Position numbers and translations under genes: made by a program. Below the pieces are notes generated by a model. That model was not told where the DNA came from. It did not search any database and was given only the letters and a program-made list of their open reading frames with translations. From positions 24,718 to 88,717 of the forward strand of contig NZ_DAIQNN010000005.1 of the NCBI RefSeq assembly GCF_036788415.1: a stretch of 64,000 nt of DNA, in the 5' to 3' direction. Shown in pieces: positions 16,228-24,969 of this stretch. Position 1 is the stretch's first letter. The number at the start of each line of letters is the position of its first letter. The stretch comes from Rubrimonas sp036788415. GTDB lineage: Bacteria > Pseudomonadota > Alphaproteobacteria > Rhodobacterales > Rhodobacteraceae.

Positions 16228-16695
16228 TCAGAGGCCGCGCGCGCCGTAGAGTTGTTCGGCGCGCCGCTCGAAAGCGCGGACGATGCGCTGCATCGCCTCG
16301 TTGAACACCACGCCGATCACAGCCTGCAAGGTGCGCGAGCGGAACTCGAAATCGACGAAGAAATCCACCGTGCAGCTCTGCGGGCCTTCGGGCACGAATT
16401 CCCAGTGGTTGGACAGATAGCGGAACGGGCCGTCGAGATACTCGACGTCGATCACGCGACGGTCGGGCAGGAGCGCGACCCGGCTGCCGAAACGCTCGCG
16501 AAACAGCTTGAACGACACCACCATGTCGGCGTCGACGATTTCGGCCCCGCCTCCGGAAGGATGCGGTCTGCGCCCGCGCACCCGCACCGCCGAGCACCAG
16601 GGCAGGAATTCGGAGTAAGCCTCGATGTCGGCGATCAGCCGGTACATCTCGTCGGCCGAGTAGGGCATCAGACGTTTTTCGGCGTGCGTCGGCAT
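16228..16695 (-). CDS. COQ10-like ubiquinone-binding START-domain protein
   Basis: A 155-residue START/polyketide-cyclase fold protein. MPTHAEKRLMPYSADEMYRLIADIEAYSEFLPWCSAVRV is typical of COQ10/RatA family members, which in mitochondria and alphaproteobacteria bind ubiquinone and help its use in respiration. RatA of Escherichia coli was described as a ribosome-association inhibitor toxin, so annotations of this family vary. No antitoxin-like gene is adjacent, which favours the COQ10 reading. It is divergent from hpt and probably cotranscribed with the hydrolase gene downstream. Confidence 0.85.
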   Translation of the reverse strand: MPTHAEKRLMPYSADEMYRLIADIEAYSEFLPWCSAVRVRGRRPHPSGGGAEIVDADMVVSFKLFRERFGSRVALLPDRRVIDVEYLDGPFRYLSNHWEFVPEGPQSCTVDFFVDFEFRSRTLQAVIGVVFNEAMQRIVRAFERRAEQLYGARGL

Positions 16696-16842
16696 GGGCG
16701 ACCCAGATCAGATGCGCGAGGCCGGGGCGAGCGGCCCGGTTGTCGCGGCGCCTGCCCCTCGCATCGCACCCCTGCGGCGCGCTAGGCTGCGCCCGCGCGT
16801 CATGGGCCAGTCGGACGCGCATGGCAAGGGAGAGCGTCCGGA

Positions 16843-17379
16843 ATGCGCCCGCATGTCGTCGAGCCGATGATCTCCGAAGCGGCCATCGCGCAACGCGTCG
16901 GCGAACTCGCCGCCGAGATCGACGCGCATTTCGCCGGAACCGAGAAGCTGGTGCTGGTCGGGCTTCTGCGCGGCAGCTTCATCTTCATCGCCGATCTCGC
17001 GCGCCGTTTGTCGCTGCCGGTCGAGATCGACTTCATGGAGGTCTCCTCCTACGGAAACGCGACCGAATCGAGCCGCGAAGTGCGTGTGCTGAAGGATCTG
17101 CGCGGCGAGATCGCCGGGCGCGACGTGCTGGTGGTCGAGGACATCGTCGACACCGGGCACACGCTGGCCCATGTCGCGCGGATCCTGAAGACGCGCCAGC
17201 CGCGCCGGCTGGAGGTCTGCGCGCTGCTCGACAAGCCGTCGCGACGCGAGGCGGAGGTGCGGGCGCGCTGGGTGGGCTTCGAGATCCCCGACGCCTTCGT
17301 CGTGGGTTACGGCATCGACTACGCCCAGATGAACCGGAACCTGCCTTATATCGGCTGCGTGAAGTTCCCCGATCCGTGA
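16843..17379 (+). CDS. hpt: Hypoxanthine phosphoribosyltransferase
   Basis: Purine-salvage enzyme converting hypoxanthine (and guanine) with PRPP to IMP or GMP. The 178-residue protein has the PRPP-binding loop VLVVEDIVDTGHTL near residue 95, the pyrophosphate loop LRGSFIF near 46, and the late EIPDAFVVGYGIDYAQMNRNLPYIG block carrying the base-binding residues. ATG at 16843 follows GAGCGTCCGGA. It stands alone, divergent from the COQ10-like gene across 147 bp. Confidence 0.96.
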   Translation: MRPHVVEPMISEAAIAQRVGELAAEIDAHFAGTEKLVLVGLLRGSFIFIADLARRLSLPVEIDFMEVSSYGNATESSREVRVLKDLRGEIAGRDVLVVEDIVDTGHTLAHVARILKTRQPRRLEVCALLDKPSRREAEVRARWVGFEIPDAFVVGYGIDYAQMNRNLPYIGCVKFPDP

Positions 17380-17384
17380 CCGCA

Positions 17385-17399
17385 TCCGACGCTGTCGGA
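17385..17399 (+). terminator. Possible weak terminator hairpin after hpt
   Basis: TCCGACGCTGTCGGA forms a perfect 6-bp stem with a 3-nt loop 5 bp after the hpt stop. No T-run follows (GGGTCCCC), so it is not a classical intrinsic terminator and may only protect the 3' end. Confidence 0.3.
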
Positions 17400-17449
17400 G
17401 GGTCCCCTGCAAGAGCGCGTTGATCGTCCGGCCCCGACATGTCCGAAAT

Positions 17450-17464
17450 TGATTGATGTAATCA
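17450..17464. promoter_or_regulatory. Inverted repeat in the AT-rich region upstream of the muramidase gene
   Basis: TGATTGATGTAATCA has perfect 5-bp arms (TGATT/AATCA) around GATGT. It sits about 100 bp upstream of the muramidase ATG, at the head of a stretch (about 17445-17535) clearly poorer in G+C than the rest of the window. The spacing does not match the FNR consensus TTGAT-N4-ATCAA. It may be an operator; no regulator gene is adjacent. Confidence 0.3.
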
Positions 17465-17564
17465 TGACGTTTCCATGGCGGGGGCGCTCGTGGAACTTTA
17501 CCGCTTTTAAAGAGATTTCAATTAAAAACTGGCGCGGTTTTCGTAGTTGCGGAGTGCGCGCAGC

Positions 17565-18392
17565 ATGTTCTCAGCCCATGTCGAGACCGAGATCCGCCGG
17601 GTCGCAGAAGCGCGCGGGATCGAGCCGGCGGCCCTGCTCGCCGTGGTCGAGGTCGAGAGCGGCGGCAAGGCGCTGACCGAGGTCGGCGGTCGGCCCATGC
17701 CGCTCATCCTGTTCGAATATCATGTCTTTCACCGCCGCCTGCGGCCCGAGGCGCGGCCCGGGGCGCAGCGGTCCGGCCTTGCGGCGGCGCGTTGGGGCGA
17801 GATCGCCTACCCGGCCACACAGCGCGAACGCTATGCGCTGCTGGCGCGCGCGGCGCTCATCGACCGCGAGGCGGCTCATGCGGCGTGCTCGTGGGGCGTC
17901 GGGCAGGTGCTGGGCGAGAATGCGCGCTGGCTGGGCTATGAGAGCGCCGAGGCGCTGGCGGCGGAGGCGATCTCGGGCGTGGAGGGCCAGGTGCGGCTGA
18001 TGCTGCGCTTCATTGCGAAGCGCGGGCTGGAGCCGGCGCTCGCCGCGCGCGACTGGACGGCGTTCGCGCGCGGCTACAACGGGCCGATGCACGCCAAGCA
18101 TGACTACGCCGGGCGGATGGCGCGCGCGCATGCGCGCTGGGCGCAGGCCCGCCCGGCGCCGCCGGCGCCCGCGCCGATCGGCGTCGGCGCGCGCGGCGAG
18201 GCGGTGCTGCGCGTGCAGCAGGCGCTCGTCGCGCTGGGGGTGCGGCTGGCGCTCGACGGCGAGTTCGGCGCGATGACGGGCGCGGCGGTGCGCGCCTTTC
18301 AGACCCGTCAGGGCCTCGTGCGCGACGGGATCGTCGGGCCCGAGACCCTCGCCCGGCTCGAGAGCGCGCTGAACGACCCCGCCGCCGCCTGA
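17565..18392 (+). CDS. Endolysin-like N-acetylmuramidase with peptidoglycan-binding domain
   Basis: A 275-residue protein. Residues about 5-190 match the N-acetylmuramidase family (DUF3380) found in phage endolysins: LLAVVEVESGG with candidate catalytic glutamates E29/E31, RPMPLILFEYHVFHRR, CSWGVGQVLGENARWLGY and FARGYNGPMHAKHDYAGRMARAH. A proline/alanine linker leads to a PG_binding_1 domain (about 205-268: GARGEAVLRVQQALVALG...DGIVGPETLARL). No signal peptide is visible, so export would need a holin-like route or lysis. No other phage gene is nearby. The upstream DNA is AT-rich, hinting at a transferred or domesticated phage lysin. ATG at 17565 follows GGAGTGCGC; a TTG at 17547 is less likely. 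Confidence 0.85.
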   Translation: MFSAHVETEIRRVAEARGIEPAALLAVVEVESGGKALTEVGGRPMPLILFEYHVFHRRLRPEARPGAQRSGLAAARWGEIAYPATQRERYALLARAALIDREAAHAACSWGVGQVLGENARWLGYESAEALAAEAISGVEGQVRLMLRFIAKRGLEPALAARDWTAFARGYNGPMHAKHDYAGRMARAHARWAQARPAPPAPAPIGVGARGEAVLRVQQALVALGVRLALDGEFGAMTGAAVRAFQTRQGLVRDGIVGPETLARLESALNDPAAA

Positions 18393-18484
18393 CCGGACGA
18401 GCGCCGCGCCGAAGGCGCTTGCGTCTTGACGGAGCCTCCGCCGCGTTATCTTGCTCGCCCGAAGCGACAGCGCAGGGGGCGAGC

Positions 18485-18964
18485 ATGGGCGATCCGACAC
18501 TGGTGGGCGAGGGCGACGCGGCCCCGGATTTCAGCGGCCCGCGCGACGGCGGCGAGACGCTTTCGGCGGCGGAGCTGTCGGGCGGGACGGTCGTTCTCTA
18601 TTTCTATCCCAAGGACGACACGTCGGGCTGCACGCGCGAGGCGATCGAATTCACCGAACACCTCGAGGCCTTCAAGGCGGCTGGCGCTATGATCGTCGGC
18701 GTCTCGAAGGACAGCGTGAAAAAGCACGACAAGTTCCGCGACAAGCACGGCCTCGGCGTCGCGCTCGTCTCCGACGAGGCGGGCGACATCTGCGAGCGCT
18801 ACGGCGTTTGGGTCGAGAAGAGCATGTACGGCAAGAAGTATATGGGCGTCGAACGCAGCACGTTCCTGATCCGCGACGGCGTCATCCGCAAGGCGTGGCG
18901 GAAGGTGTCGGTTCCGGGCCATGTCGCGGAAGTGCTGGAGGCGGCTCAGGCGCTCCAGGGCTGA
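18485..18964 (+). CDS. bcp: Thioredoxin-dependent peroxiredoxin, BCP/PrxQ family
   Basis: A 159-residue peroxiredoxin of the BCP/PrxQ class that reduces hydroperoxides. The peroxidatic cysteine is C49 in YPKDDTSGCTREAIEF. The resolving cysteine usual five residues on (CTxxAC) is replaced by isoleucine I54; the only other cysteine is C103 in AGDICERYG. It may therefore work as a 1-Cys enzyme or use C103. ATG at 18485 follows GGGGGCGAGC. It lies 90 bp before the AsmA-like gene on the same strand. Confidence 0.93.
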   Translation: MGDPTLVGEGDAAPDFSGPRDGGETLSAAELSGGTVVLYFYPKDDTSGCTREAIEFTEHLEAFKAAGAMIVGVSKDSVKKHDKFRDKHGLGVALVSDEAGDICERYGVWVEKSMYGKKYMGVERSTFLIRDGVIRKAWRKVSVPGHVAEVLEAAQALQG

Positions 18965-19054
18965 TCCTTCCCCGAAAGGGCGGCTCGGCGGGTTGCGCCC
19001 GACCGCCGCTTCGCGCGAGATGAGGCGGGGTGCGCGCGGGAGGATCGACGCGGC

Positions 19055-22000
19055 ATGGCGGGCCTCGCGGATCGCTTCAGGACGGCTCGGCGGCCAGAGG
19101 CGCGGCGCGGACGGCGCGTCCAGCGCATGGCGCTCGGTCTTGCCGCGGCGCTGATCGGGCTCGCCGCGGCCGGGGGCGGCGCGCTCTATCTCAGGCTCGC
19201 GCAGGGGCCGATTCCGATCGAGGTCGGGGCGCGCTGGGTCGAGGCGGCGCTGGCGCGCGAGGCGCCGGGGATGGCGCTGCGCGTCGGCGGCTTGGCCGTG
19301 GCGCTCGACGCAGGCGGCGGGCCCGGGCTTGTCTTCTCCGACATGACAATGCGCGATTCGAACGGGGCGACGCTGTTCGAGGTTCCGCGCGCCCGGATGG
19401 GATTTCGCCCGCTCGATCTGCTGGCGGGCCGGCTGCGGCCGACGGGCGTCGCGATCTCGGGCGCGGCTGTGGTGCTGCGGCGCGAAGCGTCGGGGCGCTT
19501 CTCCTTCGCGGTGGATACCGAGGGCGGCGCGCCCGACGGCTTCGCCGCCGTCGCTGCGGCGCTGGAGGCTTGGGAGGCCGGCGCGCCCGGGCCGCTCGCG
19601 GCGCTGCGCGAGATCGCGCTCGACACGGCGTCGATGCGGTATGAGGACGCCGCCTCAGGGCGGGTCTGGCGCAGTTCGGGGGCGACGCTGATTGTCGCGC
19701 GGGAGGCGTCGGGACGCTTGTCGGCGCAAGCTTCGGCGCGGCTCGAAGGCGGCGCGTTCGGGCCGACGCGGCTGACGGCGGAAGGCTGGCGCGAGGCCGA
19801 TGGCGGAGCGGCGCTGCGGCTGGGCTTCGCGCAGGCCGAACCTTCGGCGCTGGCGGACCAGTTCCCCGCGCTCGACGCGTTGCGCGCCCTGCGCGCGCCG
19901 GTCCGGGGCGAACTGCGCGCGGCGCTAGACGGGGCCGGCGCGCTGCGCGACTTCGACGGGCGGCTGCGCATCGGGGCCGGCTCGCTCGCGGTAGATGGGG
20001 CGGAGGCGACGGCGCTTCGCGGCGGCGCGCTCGATCTCGCCTACGATCCCGCGCGGGGGCGCTACGACATCCTGCGCGCAGAGCTCGACGCGGCGCCGGC
20101 GGCGGTCGCGCTGTCGGGCTTTCTCGCAGCCGAGCCCGAGGACGGCGCTTTCGTCGCGCAGGTCGAGATCGACGCGCTTTCGCTGCGCGATCCGGCGCTG
20201 TTCGCGGCCCCCGTCGCCTTCGACGGGGGCGGGGCGCTCGCGCGGCTCGACATGGCGGCGGGCACGCTGGATGTCGCGGCGCTGCGGCTGGAGCGCGCCG
20301 GGCTGACGCTGCACGGGCGCGCCCGTGCGGCGCGCGACGCGGCGGGCGGCTGGAGCGGCGAGGGGGCGCTGCGTGGGCGCGATCTCGACGCTGCGACGCT
20401 GGCGGCGCTGTGGCCGCTTCCGGCGGCGCCCGGCGCGCGGAACTGGGTGGCCGACAATCTCGAAAGCGGCGTCGTCGACGCGTTCGAGATCGCGGCCCGC
20501 CTCGGGCGGGAGGAGGATTCGCTCTCGGTCGGCTTCTCGTTTCGCGACGCGACGGCCCATTTCCTCCGCCCGATGCCGCCCATCGAGGAAGGGGCGGGGT
20601 GGGGCGTCGCGACGCTGAAGCAGTTCGGATTGGCGATGACGAAGGGTCGCGTCCGCGCGCCCTCGGGCGGCGAGGTGCGGCTGACTGGCGGCGCGCTGCG
20701 CCTGCCGGACGCGAACGATCCGCGCGCGCTGTCGGTCGTCGAGATCGAAGGGCGGGGCGCGATCTCCGCGGTGCTCGACCTCATCGACGCCGAGCCGCTC
20801 GCCCTGACCTCGAAGCTCGACCTCGACCCGCAATCGGTGGGCGGGGCCGCGGAGGTGCGGGCCTGGCTGACGCTGCCGCTCGTGCGCGACCTTGCGCTCG
20901 AAGATGTCGGCGTGGACGTCGAGGCGGCGCTGGCCGATGTGGTTTTCGATCCCCCCGGTCTCGATGCGACCCTGCGCGCCCCTCGCGCGACGCTCTCCGC
21001 GAGCGCGGCGCAGATGCGCGTCGCAGGCGAAGGGACGCTCGCGCCGCGCGGCGGGGAGGCGGGGCCTTTGCGCTTCGACTGGACGGAACTCTTCTCGTCC
21101 GGCCCCGACGCGCCCTCCACCCGCCTGTCGATCGCGGCTGCGCTCGCGCCCGCGAACGCCGCGGCCTTCGGGATCGACGTCGCCCAATGGCGCGGCGGGA
21201 CCGCTTCCGTCGACGCGGAGGTCGCGCTCGGGCCGGGCTCGGCTGCCGCGTTCGATCTGCGTTTGGACCTCGCTCAGGCGGCCCTCGTGGAGCCGGCGTT
21301 GAACTGGGAGAAGCCCGCGGGCGCGGCGGCGTCGGCGCGGCTGGAGGGCCGGCTGCCGGGGGCCGGCGACGGGGCCGTGACGCTGGGGCGGATCGACTTC
21401 GACGCGCCGGGCCTGACGGCGCGCGGCGCGGCGCGGCTGGACGCGCAAGGGGCGCTCGAGACGGTCGATCTGTCGCGGCTGCGGCTCGGGCGCAGCGACG
21501 TCTCGCTTTCGGCGACCCGAACCCCCGAGGGGCTGGCGGCGACCGTGCGCGGCGCGCGGCTCGATCTGGCCGCCCTCGGCGACGCCGGCGCGCATGAGGG
21601 GCAGACGGGCGAGACGGCGCTTGCGGCGACGGTCGATCTGGACGTGGACCGGCTCGACCTGACCGACGCGCTGTCGCTGCGCGCGGCGCGCGGCCGGCTT
21701 GCGCGGAGTTCGCAGGGGTCTGTGAGCGCGCAGGTCGACGGCGCGCTGGTCGGGCGCGAAGGCGCGCCGGCTGTCGCAATCCTGAGCTTCGAGGGCGCCG
21801 AGGCGGGCGGTTCTGTGCGCATTCGCTCCTCGGACGGTGGCGGGGCGCTCCGGGCGGCGGGGCTGTTCGGCGACGCGCTGGGCGGCGCGCTCGACGTCGA
21901 GGCGCGCGTGACCCGGGGAGCCGCTATGCGCATCGAGGGCACGGCGCGCTTGCGCGACGTTACGGTGATCGACGACCCCGCGCTGCGCGCGATGCTCGCC

Positions 22001-22450
22001 GAAGCCCGGCTCGAGGCGGCGCAGGAACGGCTCGAGACCGAAGGCGGCCTCGCCTTCGACGCGGTGCGCGCCGAATTCGCGCTCGAGGACGACCTGTTCG
22101 ACCTGTCGGAGTTCGTCGCGACCGGGCCGACCATCGGATTGACGATGCAGGGCGGCTACGACCTCGCCGCCGACCGGCTCGCGATGACAGGCGTGTTCAC
22201 GCCGCTCTACCAGATCAACAGCGCGCTCGGCGCGATCCCGCTGCTCGGCGCGCTGCTGACCGGCGGCGAGGGGGAGGGGCTGATCGGCTTCAACTTCGCG
22301 CTCGACGGCCCGGCCGCCGATCCGCAAGTCCGGGTGAACCCGCTTTCGGCGCTGACGCCGGGCGTGTTCCGCGCGTTGCTCGATCTCGGGGCCGCGCCGC
22401 CGGACCCCGAGGCCGAGGCGAACCGGGCCGCGAAGGAGCGCAACCGCTGA
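19055..22450 (+). CDS. AsmA/YhdP-like (DUF3971) inner-membrane-anchored protein
   Basis: A 1131-residue protein with a single N-terminal membrane segment (about 24-44) after a basic cytoplasmic stretch, then a very long periplasmic region rich in beta strands with repetitive AAALRLERAG-type segments, ending in the AsmA-like C-terminal block TGVFTPLYQINSALGAIPLLGALLTGGEGEGLIGFNFALDGPAADPQVRVNPLSALTPG (given here only as positions about 1050-1105). This architecture is that of YhdP and other AsmA-like proteins, bridge-like lipid transporters thought to carry phospholipids to the outer membrane. The function is inferred from fold and family. ATG at 19055 follows GGGAGGATCG. It is convergent with tyrS (9 bp between stops). 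Confidence 0.85.
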   Translation: MAGLADRFRTARRPEARRGRRVQRMALGLAAALIGLAAAGGGALYLRLAQGPIPIEVGARWVEAALAREAPGMALRVGGLAVALDAGGGPGLVFSDMTMRDSNGATLFEVPRARMGFRPLDLLAGRLRPTGVAISGAAVVLRREASGRFSFAVDTEGGAPDGFAAVAAALEAWEAGAPGPLAALREIALDTASMRYEDAASGRVWRSSGATLIVAREASGRLSAQASARLEGGAFGPTRLTAEGWREADGGAALRLGFAQAEPSALADQFPALDALRALRAPVRGELRAALDGAGALRDFDGRLRIGAGSLAVDGAEATALRGGALDLAYDPARGRYDILRAELDAAPAAVALSGFLAAEPEDGAFVAQVEIDALSLRDPALFAAPVAFDGGGALARLDMAAGTLDVAALRLERAGLTLHGRARAARDAAGGWSGEGALRGRDLDAATLAALWPLPAAPGARNWVADNLESGVVDAFEIAARLGREEDSLSVGFSFRDATAHFLRPMPPIEEGAGWGVATLKQFGLAMTKGRVRAPSGGEVRLTGGALRLPDANDPRALSVVEIEGRGAISAVLDLIDAEPLALTSKLDLDPQSVGGAAEVRAWLTLPLVRDLALEDVGVDVEAALADVVFDPPGLDATLRAPRATLSASAAQMRVAGEGTLAPRGGEAGPLRFDWTELFSSGPDAPSTRLSIAAALAPANAAAFGIDVAQWRGGTASVDAEVALGPGSAAAFDLRLDLAQAALVEPALNWEKPAGAAASARLEGRLPGAGDGAVTLGRIDFDAPGLTARGAARLDAQGALETVDLSRLRLGRSDVSLSATRTPEGLAATVRGARLDLAALGDAGAHEGQTGETALAATVDLDVDRLDLTDALSLRAARGRLARSSQGSVSAQVDGALVGREGAPAVAILSFEGAEAGGSVRIRSSDGGGALRAAGLFGDALGGALDVEARVTRGAAMRIEGTARLRDVTVIDDPALRAMLAEARLEAAQERLETEGGLAFDAVRAEFALEDDLFDLSEFVATGPTIGLTMQGGYDLAADRLAMTGVFTPLYQINSALGAIPLLGALLTGGEGEGLIGFNFALDGPAADPQVRVNPLSALTPGVFRALLDLGAAPPDPEAEANRAAKERNR

Positions 22451-22459
22451 AAGACGCGC

Positions 22460-23707
22460 TCAGGCCAGCCGGGCCAGCGCGTGGCGCTTGCGACCAGCCG
22501 AGAGCTTGATCGCGCCGTCGGCGAACAGCGCGCGGGTGATCAGCGCGCCGGGATCGACGACCGGCTGGTCGTTGACCCGCGCGCCGCCTTCGGCGATCAG
22601 GCGCCTGGCCTCCTTGCCGGAGGCGGCCAGGCCCGCCTTCACGAAGAGCTGCGTCACCGGCACGCCCGCCCCTTCGACCGTCACGAGGACTGTCGGCAGA
22701 TCCTCTCCGGCGCCGCCCTTCTCGAAGGTCTCGCGGGCCGTCTCCTCCGCCGCCTGCGCCGCCGCGGCCCCGTGGGCGAGCGTCGTTACGGCGTTCGCGA
22801 GCAGCTTCTTGGCCTCGTTGATCTCGGCCCCGCGCAAGCTTTCCAGCCGCGCGATCTCGTCGAGCGGCAATTCGGTGTAGAGCTTCAGGAAGCGCCCGAC
22901 ATCGGCGTCGGCGGTGTTGCGCCAGAACTGCCAGAACTCGTAAGGCGAGAGCATCTCGGCGTTCAGCCAGATCGCGCCGGCGGCGGTCTTGCCCATCTTC
23001 TTGCCGTCGGCGGTCGTGAGCAGCGGCGAGGTCAGCCCGAACACCTCCGCCTGCGCGACCCGGCGGGTCAGGTCCACGCCGTTGACGATGTTGCCCCACT
23101 GGTCCGACCCGCCCATCTGCAGCGCGCAGCCATGGCGGCGATACAGCTCCAGGAAGTCGTAGGCCTGCAGCAGCATGTAGTTGAATTCGAGGAAGCTGAG
23201 GTTCTGCTCGCGCTCGAGCCGCAGCCGCACGCTGTCGAAGCTGAGCATACGGTTGATCGAGAAATGCCGACCGTAATCGCGCAGGAATTCGATGTATTTC
23301 AGCCCGTCGAGCCATTCGTCGTTGTCCGGCATGACGGCCCCGGTCGGACCGTCGCCGAAATCGATATAGCGGTCGAACACCTTGCGGATGCCGGCCATGT
23401 TGGCGGCGATGCCGGCCTCGTCCAGCAGCGGGCGGCTCTCGTCGCGGAAGGACGGGTCGCCGATGCGGGTGGTGCCGCCGCCCATCAGGCAGATCGGCTT
23501 GCCGCCGGTCTTCTGGAGCCAGCGCAGCATCATGATCTGGATGAGCGAGCCGACATGCAGCGAGGGCGCCGTGCAGTCGAAGCCGATGTAGCCCGAGACC
23601 GGCTCCTTGAGCAGCCTTGCGTCGAGCGCTTCGAAATCGGTGCAGTCCTGCACGAACCCGCGGGCTTCGAGCGTGCGGAGGAAGTCGGAGCGCGGCTGGT
23701 AGGTCAT
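22460..23707 (-). CDS. tyrS: Tyrosyl-tRNA synthetase
   Basis: Class I aminoacyl-tRNA synthetase charging tRNA-Tyr. In 415 residues: the HIGH-type signature HVGS at 51-54, tyrosine-binding GGSDQWGNIVNGVDL at about 199-213, the KMSKS-type loop KKMGKT at 236-241, and a C-terminal S4 RNA-binding domain (KEARRLIAEGGARVNDQPV). ATG at 23707 (MTYQPRSDFL) is supported by homology; the frame continues upstream without conservation. Its start is only 71 bp from the divergent anmK start, so their promoters share that gap. Confidence 0.97.
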   Translation of the reverse strand: MTYQPRSDFLRTLEARGFVQDCTDFEALDARLLKEPVSGYIGFDCTAPSLHVGSLIQIMMLRWLQKTGGKPICLMGGGTTRIGDPSFRDESRPLLDEAGIAANMAGIRKVFDRYIDFGDGPTGAVMPDNDEWLDGLKYIEFLRDYGRHFSINRMLSFDSVRLRLEREQNLSFLEFNYMLLQAYDFLELYRRHGCALQMGGSDQWGNIVNGVDLTRRVAQAEVFGLTSPLLTTADGKKMGKTAAGAIWLNAEMLSPYEFWQFWRNTADADVGRFLKLYTELPLDEIARLESLRGAEINEAKKLLANAVTTLAHGAAAAQAAEETARETFEKGGAGEDLPTVLVTVEGAGVPVTQLFVKAGLAASGKEARRLIAEGGARVNDQPVVDPGALITRALFADGAIKLSAGRKRHALARLA

Positions 23708-23778
23708 GGGCTCTGGCCTCGGATTTGCGCCGGCGGAACGCGGCGGGTATAGCGGGCGGCCTTCGGGAGGGAAAGCGG

Positions 23779-24969
23779 ATGGCGCAGACGCGGCCGGTCT
23801 GGGCGCTCGGGCTGATGTCGGGCACGTCGATGGACGGAGTGGACGCCGCATTCCTGCTCGGCGACGGCGAGACGGTGACGGCGTTCGGCCCGTCGGGCTT
23901 CTTCCCCTACGACCGGCGGGAGCTGCGCGCGCTGATGCTCGGCGCGCAGGCGGCCCAAGGCGCGCCGACCGCCCAGCTGCGCGACGCGCTGCGCTGGCCG
24001 CTGGCGGTGCGCGCCGCCGCCGCCACCGCCACCGAGGCGCATGCGCGCGCCGTGGAGCGGCTGCTCGCGGCCCATCCCGCCCAGCCGAGGCCCGCGCTGA
24101 TCGGCTTTCACGGTCAGACGCTCGTGCATCGCCCAGCCGAGGGCTTCACCTTGCAGGTCGGCGCGCCGGCGCGGCTCGCGGCGCGGCTCGGCGCGGCGAC
24201 GATGGGCGATTTCCGCGCGGCGGACATGGCGGCGGGCGGGCAGGGGGCGCCGCTGGTCCCGGTGTTCCATCAGGCGCTCGCGCGCAGGCTGGGCCTGTCG
24301 GAGGCGGTCGCAGTCCTCAACATCGGCGGCGTCGCCAACGTCACCTACGTCGATCTCGCGAACGGAGCGCTGCTCGCCTTCGACACCGGGCCGGGCAACG
24401 CGCTGCTCAACGACTGGATGGCGGCGAGCCGCGGCGCGGCCTTCGACGAGGGCGGGACTGCGGCGCTGGCTGGGCGGGCCGATGCGGCGCTGGTCGCGCG
24501 CTGGCTGGCCGATCCGTTCTTCGCCGCCCCGCCGCCGAAATCGCTCGACCGCGACCGCTTCAAGCGCGCGCTCGACGACTGCGCCGGCCTTTCGGTCGAG
24601 GACGGCGCGGCGACGCTGGCGCTCTACACGGTCGAATCGGTCGCCGCCGCTCTGCGCCTCATGCCGAGCCCGCCTGCGCGCTGGCTGGTCTGCGGAGGGG
24701 GGCGGCGCAATGCGGCGCTGATGCAGGGGCTTCGGCGGCGCATCAACGCGCCGGTCGCGCCGGTCGAGGATGTCGGGCTCGACGGCGACATGCTCGAGGC
24801 GCAGGCCTTCGCGCATCTGGCGATTCGCGGCGCGCGCGGCCTGCCGACGACCTTTCCCGCCACCACCGGCTGCAGCGCCCCGACCGTCGGCGGGCGGCTG
24901 CACGGCGCCGAGGAGGCGGGGCCGCCTGATCAGGCGGCCATGCTCTCCGACAGCCGCATCCGGACATAG
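23779..24969 (+). CDS. anmK: Anhydro-N-acetylmuramic acid kinase
   Basis: Peptidoglycan-recycling kinase that opens and phosphorylates 1,6-anhydro-MurNAc to MurNAc-6-phosphate. The 396-residue protein has the ATP motif GLMSGTSMDGVDAA at 10-23, GFHGQTLVHRP, GDFRAADMAAGGQGAPLVP with the catalytic aspartate, NIGGVANVTY and the C-terminal CGGGRRNAALM. ATG at 23779 follows GGGAGGGAAAG. Its last 40 bp overlap the convergent hydrolase gene. Confidence 0.96.
   Translation: MAQTRPVWALGLMSGTSMDGVDAAFLLGDGETVTAFGPSGFFPYDRRELRALMLGAQAAQGAPTAQLRDALRWPLAVRAAAATATEAHARAVERLLAAHPAQPRPALIGFHGQTLVHRPAEGFTLQVGAPARLAARLGAATMGDFRAADMAAGGQGAPLVPVFHQALARRLGLSEAVAVLNIGGVANVTYVDLANGALLAFDTGPGNALLNDWMAASRGAAFDEGGTAALAGRADAALVARWLADPFFAAPPPKSLDRDRFKRALDDCAGLSVEDGAATLALYTVESVAAALRLMPSPPARWLVCGGGRRNAALMQGLRRRINAPVAPVEDVGLDGDMLEAQAFAHLAIRGARGLPTTFPATTGCSAPTVGGRLHGAEEAGPPDQAAMLSDSRIRT

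Noticed and set aside
17449..17464. Possible FNR box TTGAT...ATCA before the muramidase gene
   Set aside because: The spacer is too long for TTGAT-N4-ATCAA; kept only as an unnamed inverted repeat.
19925..22327. An 800-codon minus-strand frame opposite the AsmA-like gene
   Set aside because: The translation is an Arg/Gly/Ala-rich shadow, and the plus-strand protein has a membrane anchor and a recognisable C-terminal domain.
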